DNA from: UBA9732 sp963649615
Lineage (GTDB): Bacteria; Spirochaetota; Spirochaetia; Sphaerochaetales; Sphaerochaetaceae
Direction: 5' to 3'
DNA: 23,975 nucleotides
Assembly (NCBI GenBank): GCA_963649615.1
Contig: CAVJIN010000023.1
Coordinates: 1 to 23,975 of the forward strand
Shown here: positions 7,945-15,373 of the stretch, one piece after another
How the letters are laid out: each line of letters begins with the position of its first letter
Position numbering within the stretch: position 1 is the first letter of the stretch
Notes under the pieces: model-generated
What the model saw: only the letters and a program-made list of their open reading frames with translations
What the model was told of the DNA's origin: nothing
Databases searched by the model: none
Translations under genes and position numbers: made by a program

Positions 7945-7972
7945 TCCTCCGCACAGTGTGTGTAGTGGAGGA
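7945..7972 (+). promoter_or_regulatory. Dyad pairing an anti-SD segment with the ribosome binding site
   Basis: TCCTCCGC (7945-7952) is complementary, with one G-U pair, to GTGGAGGA (7965-7972), with a 12-base loop. The right arm contains the Shine-Dalgarno sequence GGAGGA of the lipoprotein gene. As DNA it straddles the predicted start site and could be an operator. As RNA it would mask the ribosome site, but only in transcripts begun upstream. Confidence 0.5.
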
Positions 7973-7976
7973 CAAA

Positions 7977-9662
7977 ATGAAAAAATTACTAATTGCTATA
8001 CTTGCTCTAGCTTTGCTAGTAACAAGTTGTACAACAGTAGCAAAGACAGAATTTGTTTCTGACATTAAAACAGTCACTATTGGCTGGTATGATGGAAGTA
8101 AGCTTCTTAAAGAAGAACAGGTAGAACTAGGCTCCAAGCTAACTCCTTGGACTCCTGAAAAAGATGGCTCAACCTTCATGGCTTGGTATTCAGAAGCATC
8201 AAAGACTATCCTCTTTGACTTTGATACCGTTGTTACGGAAGACACAGATCTCTTCGCCGGTTTCAAAGGTGGCTTTGTAGAAGATACAAATACTTGGTGT
8301 CTTATTGGTTCTGGTGCGGGAACACTCAAAGCTTCTAACTGGAGCGAATCTGCTGATGTTGAAGAAAACTTCAAACTTACAAAGGATACAACCGCAAATA
8401 CAAACCTTTTCAGAATTAATGACGTTGTTCTTTATGAAGGCGATGCTTTCCAGATTCGTGTATTGGGAACTTGGACAGGTCAGCACGGTGTTGGCTATCT
8501 TGATGGATATACAACTCTTGCAGAAGCAGATGGAGACATTGTTGGTGAAGTTCTTGTTGATGGGGAACGCTGGTTCTACGCAAATGGTGGTTTTGGCGAG
8601 CAAGCAACAGGCTGGAATGCTAACGTAGCAAAGAGCGGTATCTATAACATCACTCTTGAAACAAATCCAGGCTCAAGTGCATACGACAAGATTTACATGG
8701 AAAGAATTGGAGATGCTCCAGAGATTTCTATCACAAATGACATGTATGTTGTTGGGACAGTTTTCGAATGGAATGCAACAGAAGAAGGCAAAATGGCAAC
8801 TGATGCAATCAGAGAAGACTTCTCTTTGACAGTGAATATCACAGAAGACAACTATGCAGAATGGGCACTTGATCCAAACGGTGAATTGTGCGCAGCTCTT
8901 AAGGTTCTCAATGATGTCAACGGAACTTGGTATGGCGTAAGTGAAGAAGATTTTAGCGCAACCAGCTGGACTCTTACTCCTGCAGGTTCAGACAATCTCC
9001 TTCTAAAAGCTGGTCAATACAACGTTACCTACAATGCAACAGAAGACAAGGCAACAGTCACAACTTCAGAAAAAGGCTATTTCCTTGCTGGTGTTATAAA
9101 TGGTGCTGATTATTGGAACTGCAAATCAGGTGTCCAACTTGAAGCTACAGAAGATCCAAACACCTATGTTGGTTACTATACATTCACAGAGGCTGACACA
9201 GCTTCTTGGATTGCAGAAAGTGGCAAGAAGGGTGCATGTAAGGTTGTTTCTGGTTACAGTGGTTGTGATGCAGACCTCTGGTTTGGAACACAGGAAAGTG
9301 GAGACAACTACATGGTTGATGATTACGGCCTTTACGAAATCACACTTCACCTTGAGGGTGAAACTGGCTACATCACACTTGAGAAACTTGAAGGTCTTTT
9401 CCTTGTTGGAACACTCAAAGACGGTGACACTTGGAGAGCTGAATCACAGTTCAAGATGAGTGGAAACTCTATTGTTTACACTTTTGAAGCAAAAGACAGC
9501 AACACTTGGTGTGCTCCTGACTTTGCTGCAGTTAAGATTATTGATGTTGATGCAGCTGGAAACCAAACATGGTATGGAGATCCAAGCGGAAATAACGTCA
9601 TGATTCCAACAGCTGGTACTTATACAATCACTCTTGCTGATGGTGTTGTCACGGTAAAGTAA
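7977..9662 (+). CDS. SusE/SusF-like multi-module starch-binding lipoprotein
   Basis: The ATG at 7977 is chosen because GGAGGA lies four bases upstream and it opens a clean lipoprotein signal, MKKLLIAILALALLVTSC (Cys18); a start at 7923 would spoil it. The 561-residue product begins with a short InlB/Flg_new-like repeat (about 31-96, VTIGWYDG...FMAWYSEA...DTDLFAGF). Beta modules follow, opening with related phrases: WCLIGSG (107), YVVGTVFEWN (about 257), YFLAGVINGADYW (368) and LFLVGTLKDGDTW (474). The last two, with -G-W-...-WYGDPSGNNVMIPTAGTYTITL, recall SusE/SusF starch-binding repeats of Bacteroides. I infer a surface or periplasmic lipoprotein that captures starch or maltodextrin and passes it to the solute-binding protein encoded 25 bases downstream. 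No catalytic motif is seen. Fold call moderately sure, ligand inferred from context. Confidence 0.75.
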   Translation: MKKLLIAILALALLVTSCTTVAKTEFVSDIKTVTIGWYDGSKLLKEEQVELGSKLTPWTPEKDGSTFMAWYSEASKTILFDFDTVVTEDTDLFAGFKGGFVEDTNTWCLIGSGAGTLKASNWSESADVEENFKLTKDTTANTNLFRINDVVLYEGDAFQIRVLGTWTGQHGVGYLDGYTTLAEADGDIVGEVLVDGERWFYANGGFGEQATGWNANVAKSGIYNITLETNPGSSAYDKIYMERIGDAPEISITNDMYVVGTVFEWNATEEGKMATDAIREDFSLTVNITEDNYAEWALDPNGELCAALKVLNDVNGTWYGVSEEDFSATSWTLTPAGSDNLLLKAGQYNVTYNATEDKATVTTSEKGYFLAGVINGADYWNCKSGVQLEATEDPNTYVGYYTFTEADTASWIAESGKKGACKVVSGYSGCDADLWFGTQESGDNYMVDDYGLYEITLHLEGETGYITLEKLEGLFLVGTLKDGDTWRAESQFKMSGNSIVYTFEAKDSNTWCAPDFAAVKIIDVDAAGNQTWYGDPSGNNVMIPTAGTYTITLADGVVTVK

Positions 9663-9687
9663 TAAAAAAAAGAGACTAGAGGTTTTT

Positions 9688-10962
9688 ATGAAAAAAGTAT
9701 TAGTTTTTATTTTGCTAATTGCCCTAAGTCTTAGCTTTGTCTTTGCAGGTGGTGGAAGCGAAAGCAAGTCTGCTGAGACAACAAACACAGAACGCACAAA
9801 GTACGTTCTTACCGTTTGGGGAGCACAGGAGGACCAAGAACTTCTCAAAGAACTTTGTAATGAATATGCACAAGCTCATCCAGAAAACGACTACAAATTT
9901 TTGTTTGGTGTTCAGGCTGAGACAGATGCTGCTGACAAAGTTCTTAATGACCCAGAATCAGGTCCAGATGTTTTCTCTTTTGCAAGTGACCAAATTAACA
10001 AGCTCATTCAAGCAGGTGCTCTTGCACGTATAGGTGGAACTGCTCTTGATACTCTTAAGGCAAACAACAGTGAAGGAAGCGTTGATTCTGCAACCGTTGT
10101 AATCAATGGAGAAGAACAGGTTTATGCTTATCCTTGCACAGGTGATAACACTTACTTCCTTTGCTATGATAAGTCACAGCTCTCAGAAGAGGACATTAAG
10201 AGCCTTGATACAATCATTGCAGTTGCAGCTGAAAAAGGTAAACAGGTAGCTTTCAGACTTTACGATGATGGCTGGTACCTTAGCTCATTCTTCTTTGCCG
10301 ATTCTGATTTAAAGTACGAAGTAACTTATTCAGACGATCTCACAGAGACATCGGTATCTATCAATTACAATAGTGAAGATGGCTTGGAGGTTATGAAAGC
10401 CCTGAGAAGTTATTTTGCAAATAGCGCTTTCACAGGCAATGTTGATGACTCCAAGATTATTGCTGGCATCACAAGTGGAAATCTAATTGCTGTTGTTACA
10501 GGGACATGGAACATGAAAGCAATCAAGGCCGTCTGGGGAGAGAATACTGGTGTAGCAGTACTACCAGCTGCGAATATCGGTGGGAAAGAAGTTGCTCTTA
10601 ATGGTTATTTTGGCTATAAGCTCATTGGTGTGAACGGCTATTCTCAGAACAAGGCAGAGGCTCACAAGCTTGCTCAGTGGCTCACAAATGAAGAGAGCCA
10701 AAAAAGACGTTTTGAAGTGCGCGGATTTGGACCTACAAATAAGAATGTTATGGTATCTGAAGAAGTTCAGAGTGATGATGTTATTAGTGTAGTACTTAAG
10801 GAAGCAGCTTACTTTAGGACACAGAAGGGTGTTCCAAGTACTTATTGGACTCCAATGGCAAGCTTAACAAAGCAATTCCTTGATGCAGAAAATCCAATGA
10901 CAATTACTGATAGCGAACTTCAGGCATTGTTGGATTCTTTGTGTGCACAAATTAGAAAATAA
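9688..10962 (+). CDS. malE: Maltose/maltodextrin ABC transporter substrate-binding protein
   Basis: This 424-residue periplasmic solute-binding protein of the MalE family (cluster B) has signal peptide MKKVLVFILLIALSLSFVFA followed by GGGSESKS. No Cys lies at the cleavage point, so it is probably cleaved by signal peptidase I and soluble. Family features are LTVWGAQEDQELLKELCNEY near the start, GPDVFSFASDQINKLIQAGAL, YAYPCTGDNTYFLCYDKS, the lobe segment GNLIAVVTGTWNMKAIK and AVLPAANIGGKEVALNGYFGYKL. AGAGG lies five bases before the ATG. It sits between the starch-binding lipoprotein and malF, flanked by two GH13 enzymes, so maltodextrin is the likely ligand; the sequence alone does not prove the sugar. 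A strong hairpin follows its stop codon. Confidence 0.92.
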   Translation: MKKVLVFILLIALSLSFVFAGGGSESKSAETTNTERTKYVLTVWGAQEDQELLKELCNEYAQAHPENDYKFLFGVQAETDAADKVLNDPESGPDVFSFASDQINKLIQAGALARIGGTALDTLKANNSEGSVDSATVVINGEEQVYAYPCTGDNTYFLCYDKSQLSEEDIKSLDTIIAVAAEKGKQVAFRLYDDGWYLSSFFFADSDLKYEVTYSDDLTETSVSINYNSEDGLEVMKALRSYFANSAFTGNVDDSKIIAGITSGNLIAVVTGTWNMKAIKAVWGENTGVAVLPAANIGGKEVALNGYFGYKLIGVNGYSQNKAEAHKLAQWLTNEESQKRRFEVRGFGPTNKNVMVSEEVQSDDVISVVLKEAAYFRTQKGVPSTYWTPMASLTKQFLDAENPMTITDSELQALLDSLCAQIRK

Positions 10963-10982
10963 CCTCAATTATTGACGTTTAT

Positions 10983-11024
10983 GGGCGGAAAAGAGGCTTT
11001 AAAAGCTTTCTCTTCCGCCCTTTT
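10983..11024 (+). terminator. malE-malF intercistronic hairpin, terminator-like
   Basis: GGGCGGAA (10983-10990) pairs perfectly with TTCCGCCC (11013-11020). GAG/CTC and GCTT/AAGC extend the stem inward around a TAA loop. TTTT follows at 11021-11024, then CC. Because malF starts only 12 bases later, this is more likely a partial terminator or mRNA 3'-end protector than the end of the operon. Confidence 0.8.
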
Positions 11025-11035
11025 CCTTAAGAAAA

Positions 11036-12445
11036 ATGAATAAAGACAAAAATATTTTCAAAGATTTTGCTAAAGGCTTTACAAAAGGCAATGCCTGGAC
11101 CAAAGGTTCCTATTTTGTGATGGGACTTGGACATATATCAAGAGGACAGATTGTAAGGGGTCTGTTTTATCTTTTTATAGAAATATTCTTTATCCTCTAT
11201 CTTGTATGCTTTGGAGGCTCATACCTTCATTTGTTTTTCTATGGTTTCTTTAGCCATGGAACAGTTGGAATAGTAGAAACTCACGATTACTGGAATGAAG
11301 AACTTGGTGTCTACGATAAAATAACGGGAGACAACAGCTTTAAGATTATCCTTTATGGAATTCTTACAATTTTCATCATAATCTTCTTCCTTCTTCTTTA
11401 CAGAAATAGCATTAAAGAAAGCATTGAATTAGAAGAAAAAAAGAAGAATAACAAACCAATCATGAGAATAAGGGAAGATTTGGCAGGTTTTGTAAATGAT
11501 AAATTTCACATTACCCTACTCTCTTTACCAATGATTGGACTTTTTGTATTCACTTTTGTTCCCCTAATTACAATGATTGTCATAGCCTTCACCAACTATG
11601 ACGCCTCAACAGAGGTTCCACAGCACTTGTTCAGCTGGGTAGGTCTTAAAAATTTTGCTGATATTTTTGGTGGAAATACAGCTTTATCTGCTACATTCTT
11701 AAGAGTCCTTGGATGGACTTTAACTTGGGCCTTTTTTGCAACCTTTAGTAACTACTTTGGCGGAATGATTCTTGCAATGCTAATTAATAAAAAAGGAATC
11801 AAATTCAAAAAAGTATTTAGAACAATCTTTGTTATGACAATAGCTGTCCCTCAATTTGTATCGCTCATGATAATGAGTAAAATGTTAACGGCAGGTGACA
11901 GCCTTGAGATGAGTGGGATAATCACTCAATTCTTTTCAAAAGTATTTAATTTTAACCTTAAATTTGGCATAAACATAACACAAACGAGAATTGCAATCAT
12001 TCTTGTTAATATGTGGATTGGAATTCCATACACAATGCTAATTTGTTCAGGAATTCTTATGAATATTCCTGCAGACCTTTATGAAAGTGCAAGAATTGAT
12101 GGGGCTGGACCTGTCACACAATTTTTTAAAATCACACTTCCATACATGTTGTTTGTCACAGGACCATATTTGATAACCCAGTTTGTTGGAAATATAAATA
12201 ATTTCAACGTAATTTATCTACTTTCAGGAGGAGGTCCTGGGGATCTTCTCAAGTACACAGAAGGAGCAAAGGGAACGGACCTCTTAATTACTTGGTTATA
12301 CAAACTTTCTCTTGGTGTAGACAGAAATTACAAGCTAGCTTCCGTCATTGGAATCTTGGTATTTATCATCTCTGCAAGTCTGTCGTTACTTGTCTATAAC
12401 AGATCTGCGTCAGTAAAGAAGGAGGATGAATTCCAGAATGGCTAA
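11036..12445 (+). CDS. malF: Maltodextrin ABC transporter permease MalF
   Basis: This 469-residue inner-membrane permease has a hydrophilic N-terminus (MNKDKNIFKDFAKGF). Two extra hydrophobic segments come before the core (about 40-75 and 101-120), as in long Gram-positive/spirochaete MalF. A conserved six-helix BPD_transp_1 core starts near 155. The cytoplasmic EAA loop, which docks the ATPase, reads LYESARIDGAGPVTQFFK (about 348-365). It forms the channel with MalG. Only a weak purine stretch (TTAAGAAAA) precedes the ATG, and the malE hairpin ends 12 bases upstream, so its translation is probably low compared with malE. It overlaps the malG start by 8 bases. Its partner ATPase is not in the window. 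Confidence 0.93.
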   Translation: MNKDKNIFKDFAKGFTKGNAWTKGSYFVMGLGHISRGQIVRGLFYLFIEIFFILYLVCFGGSYLHLFFYGFFSHGTVGIVETHDYWNEELGVYDKITGDNSFKIILYGILTIFIIIFFLLLYRNSIKESIELEEKKKNNKPIMRIREDLAGFVNDKFHITLLSLPMIGLFVFTFVPLITMIVIAFTNYDASTEVPQHLFSWVGLKNFADIFGGNTALSATFLRVLGWTLTWAFFATFSNYFGGMILAMLINKKGIKFKKVFRTIFVMTIAVPQFVSLMIMSKMLTAGDSLEMSGIITQFFSKVFNFNLKFGINITQTRIAIILVNMWIGIPYTMLICSGILMNIPADLYESARIDGAGPVTQFFKITLPYMLFVTGPYLITQFVGNINNFNVIYLLSGGGPGDLLKYTEGAKGTDLLITWLYKLSLGVDRNYKLASVIGILVFIISASLSLLVYNRSASVKKEDEFQNG

Positions 12446-13310
12446 TCTGAAGAAACAAAGAAGTCAAAAACACATTACTAGGGCAGTAAATACCTTGGTG
12501 TATGCAATATTAATCATAATGAGTATCGTTTGGCTTATTCCTCTATTATATCTAGTTGTGCAATCCTTTAGAGGTGAACCTGGAGCTTGGAGTTCTACAT
12601 TCTTTCCAAAAACTTGGACGTTAGGAAATTATAAGAATCTCTTTTTTAACACTCCGTTTAATCAGTGGTTTTTGAACACCCTTCTAGTTGCCACCTGTTC
12701 TTGTATCATCACTACGGCATTTGTTCTCTCAGTTGGTTACACCTTTAGCAGAATCAAATTCCGTGCAAGAAAGCCCCTTATGAATATCATGCTAGTTCTT
12801 GGCATGTTTCCAGGCTTTATGAGCATGACAGCTGTCTACTTTCTCTTAAAAATCATCCTTCCCAACAACTTCCAAAGTTTGTTGAGCTTAATTATTGTCT
12901 ACAGTGCCGGAGCCGCCCTATCCTACTACATTGCAAAGGGTTATTTTGACACAATACCTAAGGCACTAGACGAGGCCGCTACAATTGATGGGGCCACAAA
13001 AGCCCAAATCTTTTGGAAAATCATCATTCCAATGAGTAAGCCAATAGTCATCTACACCATACTAACTTCCTTTATTTCTCCATGGTGTGACTATATATTC
13101 GTATCCTTCATCATGAGCGGTGTCCCCGATATCAGTCGCTACACCGTCTCTCTTGGAATGTACAAATGGCTTGAAAGAGAACAAATCCAACAATACTTCA
13201 CCACCTTCTGCGCCGCCGCGGTTGTGGTTGCAATCCCAATCACCGGACTCTTCTTATGGCTCCAAAAATACTACGTGGAAGGTATTGCAGGTGGAAGCGT
13301 AAAGGGGTGA
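12438..13310 (+). CDS. malG: Maltodextrin ABC transporter permease MalG
   Basis: This is the second membrane subunit of the maltodextrin importer, 290 residues from the chosen start, with six hydrophobic segments and the EAA loop ALDEAATIDGATKAQIFW (176-193). The C-terminus LFLWLQKYYVEGIAGGSVKG is typical of MalG, whose tail contacts the ATPase. Two ATGs compete. The one at 12426 directly abuts GGAGG and has no room for ribosome spacing. The one at 12438 lies 12 bases from it and overlaps the end of malF by 8 bases, so I prefer 12438 (a shift of four codons). The amylase lipoprotein ATG follows 2 bases after its stop, showing tight operon coupling. Confidence 0.93.
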   Translation: MANLKKQRSQKHITRAVNTLVYAILIIMSIVWLIPLLYLVVQSFRGEPGAWSSTFFPKTWTLGNYKNLFFNTPFNQWFLNTLLVATCSCIITTAFVLSVGYTFSRIKFRARKPLMNIMLVLGMFPGFMSMTAVYFLLKIILPNNFQSLLSLIIVYSAGAALSYYIAKGYFDTIPKALDEAATIDGATKAQIFWKIIIPMSKPIVIYTILTSFISPWCDYIFVSFIMSGVPDISRYTVSLGMYKWLEREQIQQYFTTFCAAAVVVAIPITGLFLWLQKYYVEGIAGGSVKG

Positions 13311-13312
13311 TT

Positions 13313-14899
13313 ATGAAACGAACGCTTTTTCTTCTTGTTTTGGCCTTACTTTTAACCTCATGCGCCACAATTGGGCAGTCTTCTGAAACTTCCTCCAAGA
13401 TAGCCCCACTAGACGATGAGTATCGCAACTACTACGAAATCTTTGTCTGGTCATTTTTTGACACCGATAACAATGGCATTGGCGATTTTAATGGCATTAC
13501 CTCAAAGCTTGATTATATCCAAGAGGTGGGCTTTAACGGCATTTGGCTCATGCCAATGACTAAAGGCACCAGTTATCATAAGTATGATGTAGAAGATTAC
13601 TACAGTGTTGACTCAGATTTTGGAACCATGGAAGACTTTCAAAAGCTACTTGAAGAAGCACATAAACGCAAAATCAACATCATAATTGACCTTGTAGTAA
13701 ACCATACATCTAACGAAAACCCCTGGTTCAAAGAAGCCTGTAACTATATTCGTGAACATGGACAGCCTGGTGGCAAGTATGGTAGTTATTACAATTTTCA
13801 ACAAAAATCGGAATCTGGTTACAATCAAGTCTCTGGAACCAACTGGTACTATGAAAGTCAATTCACTAGCACAATGCCAGATTTAAACCTAGACAGCGAA
13901 GAAGTCAGAACAGAGATTATTAATATCATGAAATTTTGGTTAGACATGGGTGTTGATGGCTTTAGATTTGACGCAACAACCAGCTTTTATACCAACAGCA
14001 AAACTAAATCCATAGCATTCTTGGGTTGGCTCACAGAACAGGCAAAAGAAATCAAACCAACATGCTATCTAGTAGCAGAAGCATGGTTTTCTAACGATAT
14101 TGCTGTACGTGAATACTATGACAGTGGTATTGACAGTTGCTTCTGTTTTCCTTTGGCCATGGCTTCTGGTCATATCTATGACGCTCTAAAGGATATTAGA
14201 GCAAACAATGGCGTAGTTTTTGGGGATATGCTAAAAAATGCACAAGATATCTATGATATAGGCATCTATGCACCATTCTTAAGCAATCATGATACTGCAA
14301 GAATTGCCTCTTTTATGGGACGTAGACAAACAGATAAAATCAAGATGGCTCAAGGAATCTTATCACTTCAAAGTGGGTGTTTATTTGTTTACTACGGAGA
14401 AGAAATTGGCATGATTAGCACAGCAGAGGGCTCAGATCCTTACAAGCGTATTGCTATGAAATGGTGCGATAAAAACGTTTATGAGGGCTGGTGCTATACC
14501 ACCCCTCAAGGCATAACAGTTACAAAAGACAACTACTATTACAGTGGTGTTTCAGAACAAGAAGAGGACCCTAACAGTATTCTAAACTACTATAAAAAAT
14601 CTCTACAAATTCGCAATGCTAATCCAGAAATTGCCCGTGGTTCTGTTGAGGTTCTGGAATCTTACTATGAACAAAGCAAATATTGTTGCGTATGTAAATG
14701 GACATACAATGAGAGTTCAGTAGTAGCAGTAATCAACTTAGACCGTGAATATGAACACAACATTGTTTTAAATATAGAGGAACTAGGAATAACAAGCATG
14801 ACAGACTTCCTTTGTGCCAATGCTGAGAATATTGTCAGTTTTGATTCCACAAGTAATACCGTCACCCTTGCACCTTACTCGTATGTGATTTTTAGATAG
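13313..14899 (+). CDS. GH13 alpha-amylase family lipoprotein
   Basis: The ATG at 13313 follows AAAGGGG with good spacing and opens the lipoprotein signal MKRTLFLLVLALLLTSC (Cys17); a longer frame from 13256 lies inside malG and lacks a signal. The 528-residue protein is a GH13 glycoside hydrolase, starting with YYEIFVWSFFDTDNNGIGD. It has region I DLVVNHT, nucleophile Asp220 in GFRFDA, acid/base Glu256 in VAEAW and Asp327 in SNHDTAR. All three catalytic residues are present. The opening and the short C-terminal domain resemble oligosaccharide-type subfamilies, so it probably trims maltodextrins in the envelope for MalEFG. It could be an alpha-amylase, a maltogenic amylase or a related glucosidase; the exact specificity cannot be read. 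It is the last gene of the operon; no terminator is seen directly behind it. Confidence 0.93.
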   Translation: MKRTLFLLVLALLLTSCATIGQSSETSSKIAPLDDEYRNYYEIFVWSFFDTDNNGIGDFNGITSKLDYIQEVGFNGIWLMPMTKGTSYHKYDVEDYYSVDSDFGTMEDFQKLLEEAHKRKINIIIDLVVNHTSNENPWFKEACNYIREHGQPGGKYGSYYNFQQKSESGYNQVSGTNWYYESQFTSTMPDLNLDSEEVRTEIINIMKFWLDMGVDGFRFDATTSFYTNSKTKSIAFLGWLTEQAKEIKPTCYLVAEAWFSNDIAVREYYDSGIDSCFCFPLAMASGHIYDALKDIRANNGVVFGDMLKNAQDIYDIGIYAPFLSNHDTARIASFMGRRQTDKIKMAQGILSLQSGCLFVYYGEEIGMISTAEGSDPYKRIAMKWCDKNVYEGWCYTTPQGITVTKDNYYYSGVSEQEEDPNSILNYYKKSLQIRNANPEIARGSVEVLESYYEQSKYCCVCKWTYNESSVVAVINLDREYEHNIVLNIEELGITSMTDFLCANAENIVSFDSTSNTVTLAPYSYVIFR

Positions 14900-14916
14900 A
14901 TTTGTGTAGTTATTTT

Positions 14917-14945
14917 TTGACTTTTGAGGATTTCACTCTTAAAAT
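14917..14945 (+). promoter_or_regulatory. Promoter of the hibernation factor gene
   Basis: TTGACT (14917-14922) and TAAAAT (14940-14945) are exactly 17 bases apart, one of the best sigma-70-type promoters in the window. The predicted start is near 14952. Confidence 0.7.
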
Positions 14946-14955
14946 TGAATTATAA

Positions 14956-14975
14956 GAGGTTTTTGCAAAAACCTC
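14956..14975 (+). promoter_or_regulatory. Perfect 20-bp palindrome in the hpf leader
   Basis: GAGGTTTTTG is followed immediately by its exact reverse complement. It lies about +5 to +24 from the predicted start. No T-run follows, so it is not a terminator. It may be an operator or, as RNA, a leader stem. Confidence 0.55.
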
Positions 14976-15003
14976 GTAAGCATTCATAAACAAGGAGGCG
15001 CGA

Positions 15004-15300
15004 ATGAATCTTAACGTTAGAGGTATCAAGTACCAAATTAGTGATGAGACACAAGAGTTCTTAAACAAGAAACTTCAGAAACTTGATTTTGCAGAATCCT
15101 ATCTGCATGACTTAGACATTACAATTAAGAGAGAAACCGTAGGACAAGGTTTTCATATAGATGCAAAGCTTCACTTCTCATGGGGAACAGTAAAGGTTGT
15201 AAGTTATGACTGCTATGAACTCTACGAGGGCATAGAACTAATTGCTGACAAAATTGAAGCTGCAGCAAAGAAAGAAAAAGGCAAAGTAATAGATGCCTAA
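15004..15300 (+). CDS. hpf: Short ribosome hibernation-promoting factor (HPF/RaiA family)
   Basis: This 98-residue protein is of the ribosome-associated inhibitor family, opening with MNLNVRGIKYQISDETQEFLNKKL and showing the beta-alpha-beta-beta-beta-alpha pattern (ITIKRETVGQGFHIDAKLHF, then a long C-terminal helix with basic residues). It binds the 30S decoding region during slow growth and blocks or dimerises ribosomes. It is the short form, lacking the extra C-terminal dimerisation domain of long HPF, so 100S formation would need a partner. AAGGAGG lies five bases before the ATG. It has its own promoter and terminator and is thus a single-gene unit. Several family names (YfiA, RaiA, HPF) are used for such proteins. 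Confidence 0.9.
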   Translation: MNLNVRGIKYQISDETQEFLNKKLQKLDFAESYLHDLDITIKRETVGQGFHIDAKLHFSWGTVKVVSYDCYELYEGIELIADKIEAAAKKEKGKVIDA

Positions 15301-15324
15301 AGAGGTTTTGAACCTACAAAGCAA

Positions 15325-15358
15325 GAGGGTTGTTCAAATTGAGCAACCCTCTTTTTTT
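15325..15358 (+). terminator. Rho-independent terminator of hpf
   Basis: GAGGGTTGTTCA (15325-15336) pairs with TGAGCAACCCTC (15340-15351) in a 12-bp stem with one G-U pair and a three-base loop, followed by seven Ts (15352-15358). It lies between convergent genes; the opposite strand lacks a good T-run. Confidence 0.9.
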
Positions 15359-15373
15359 GCAAAACCCTCTTCG

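Noticed and set aside
7923..7976. Longer start of the starch-binding lipoprotein
   Set aside because: It overlaps the pullulanase stop, has no ribosome site and would bury the lipoprotein signal peptide.
13256..13312. Longer start of the amylase lipoprotein inside malG
   Set aside because: A basic N-terminal extension would precede the signal peptide; AAAGGGG supports the ATG at 13313.
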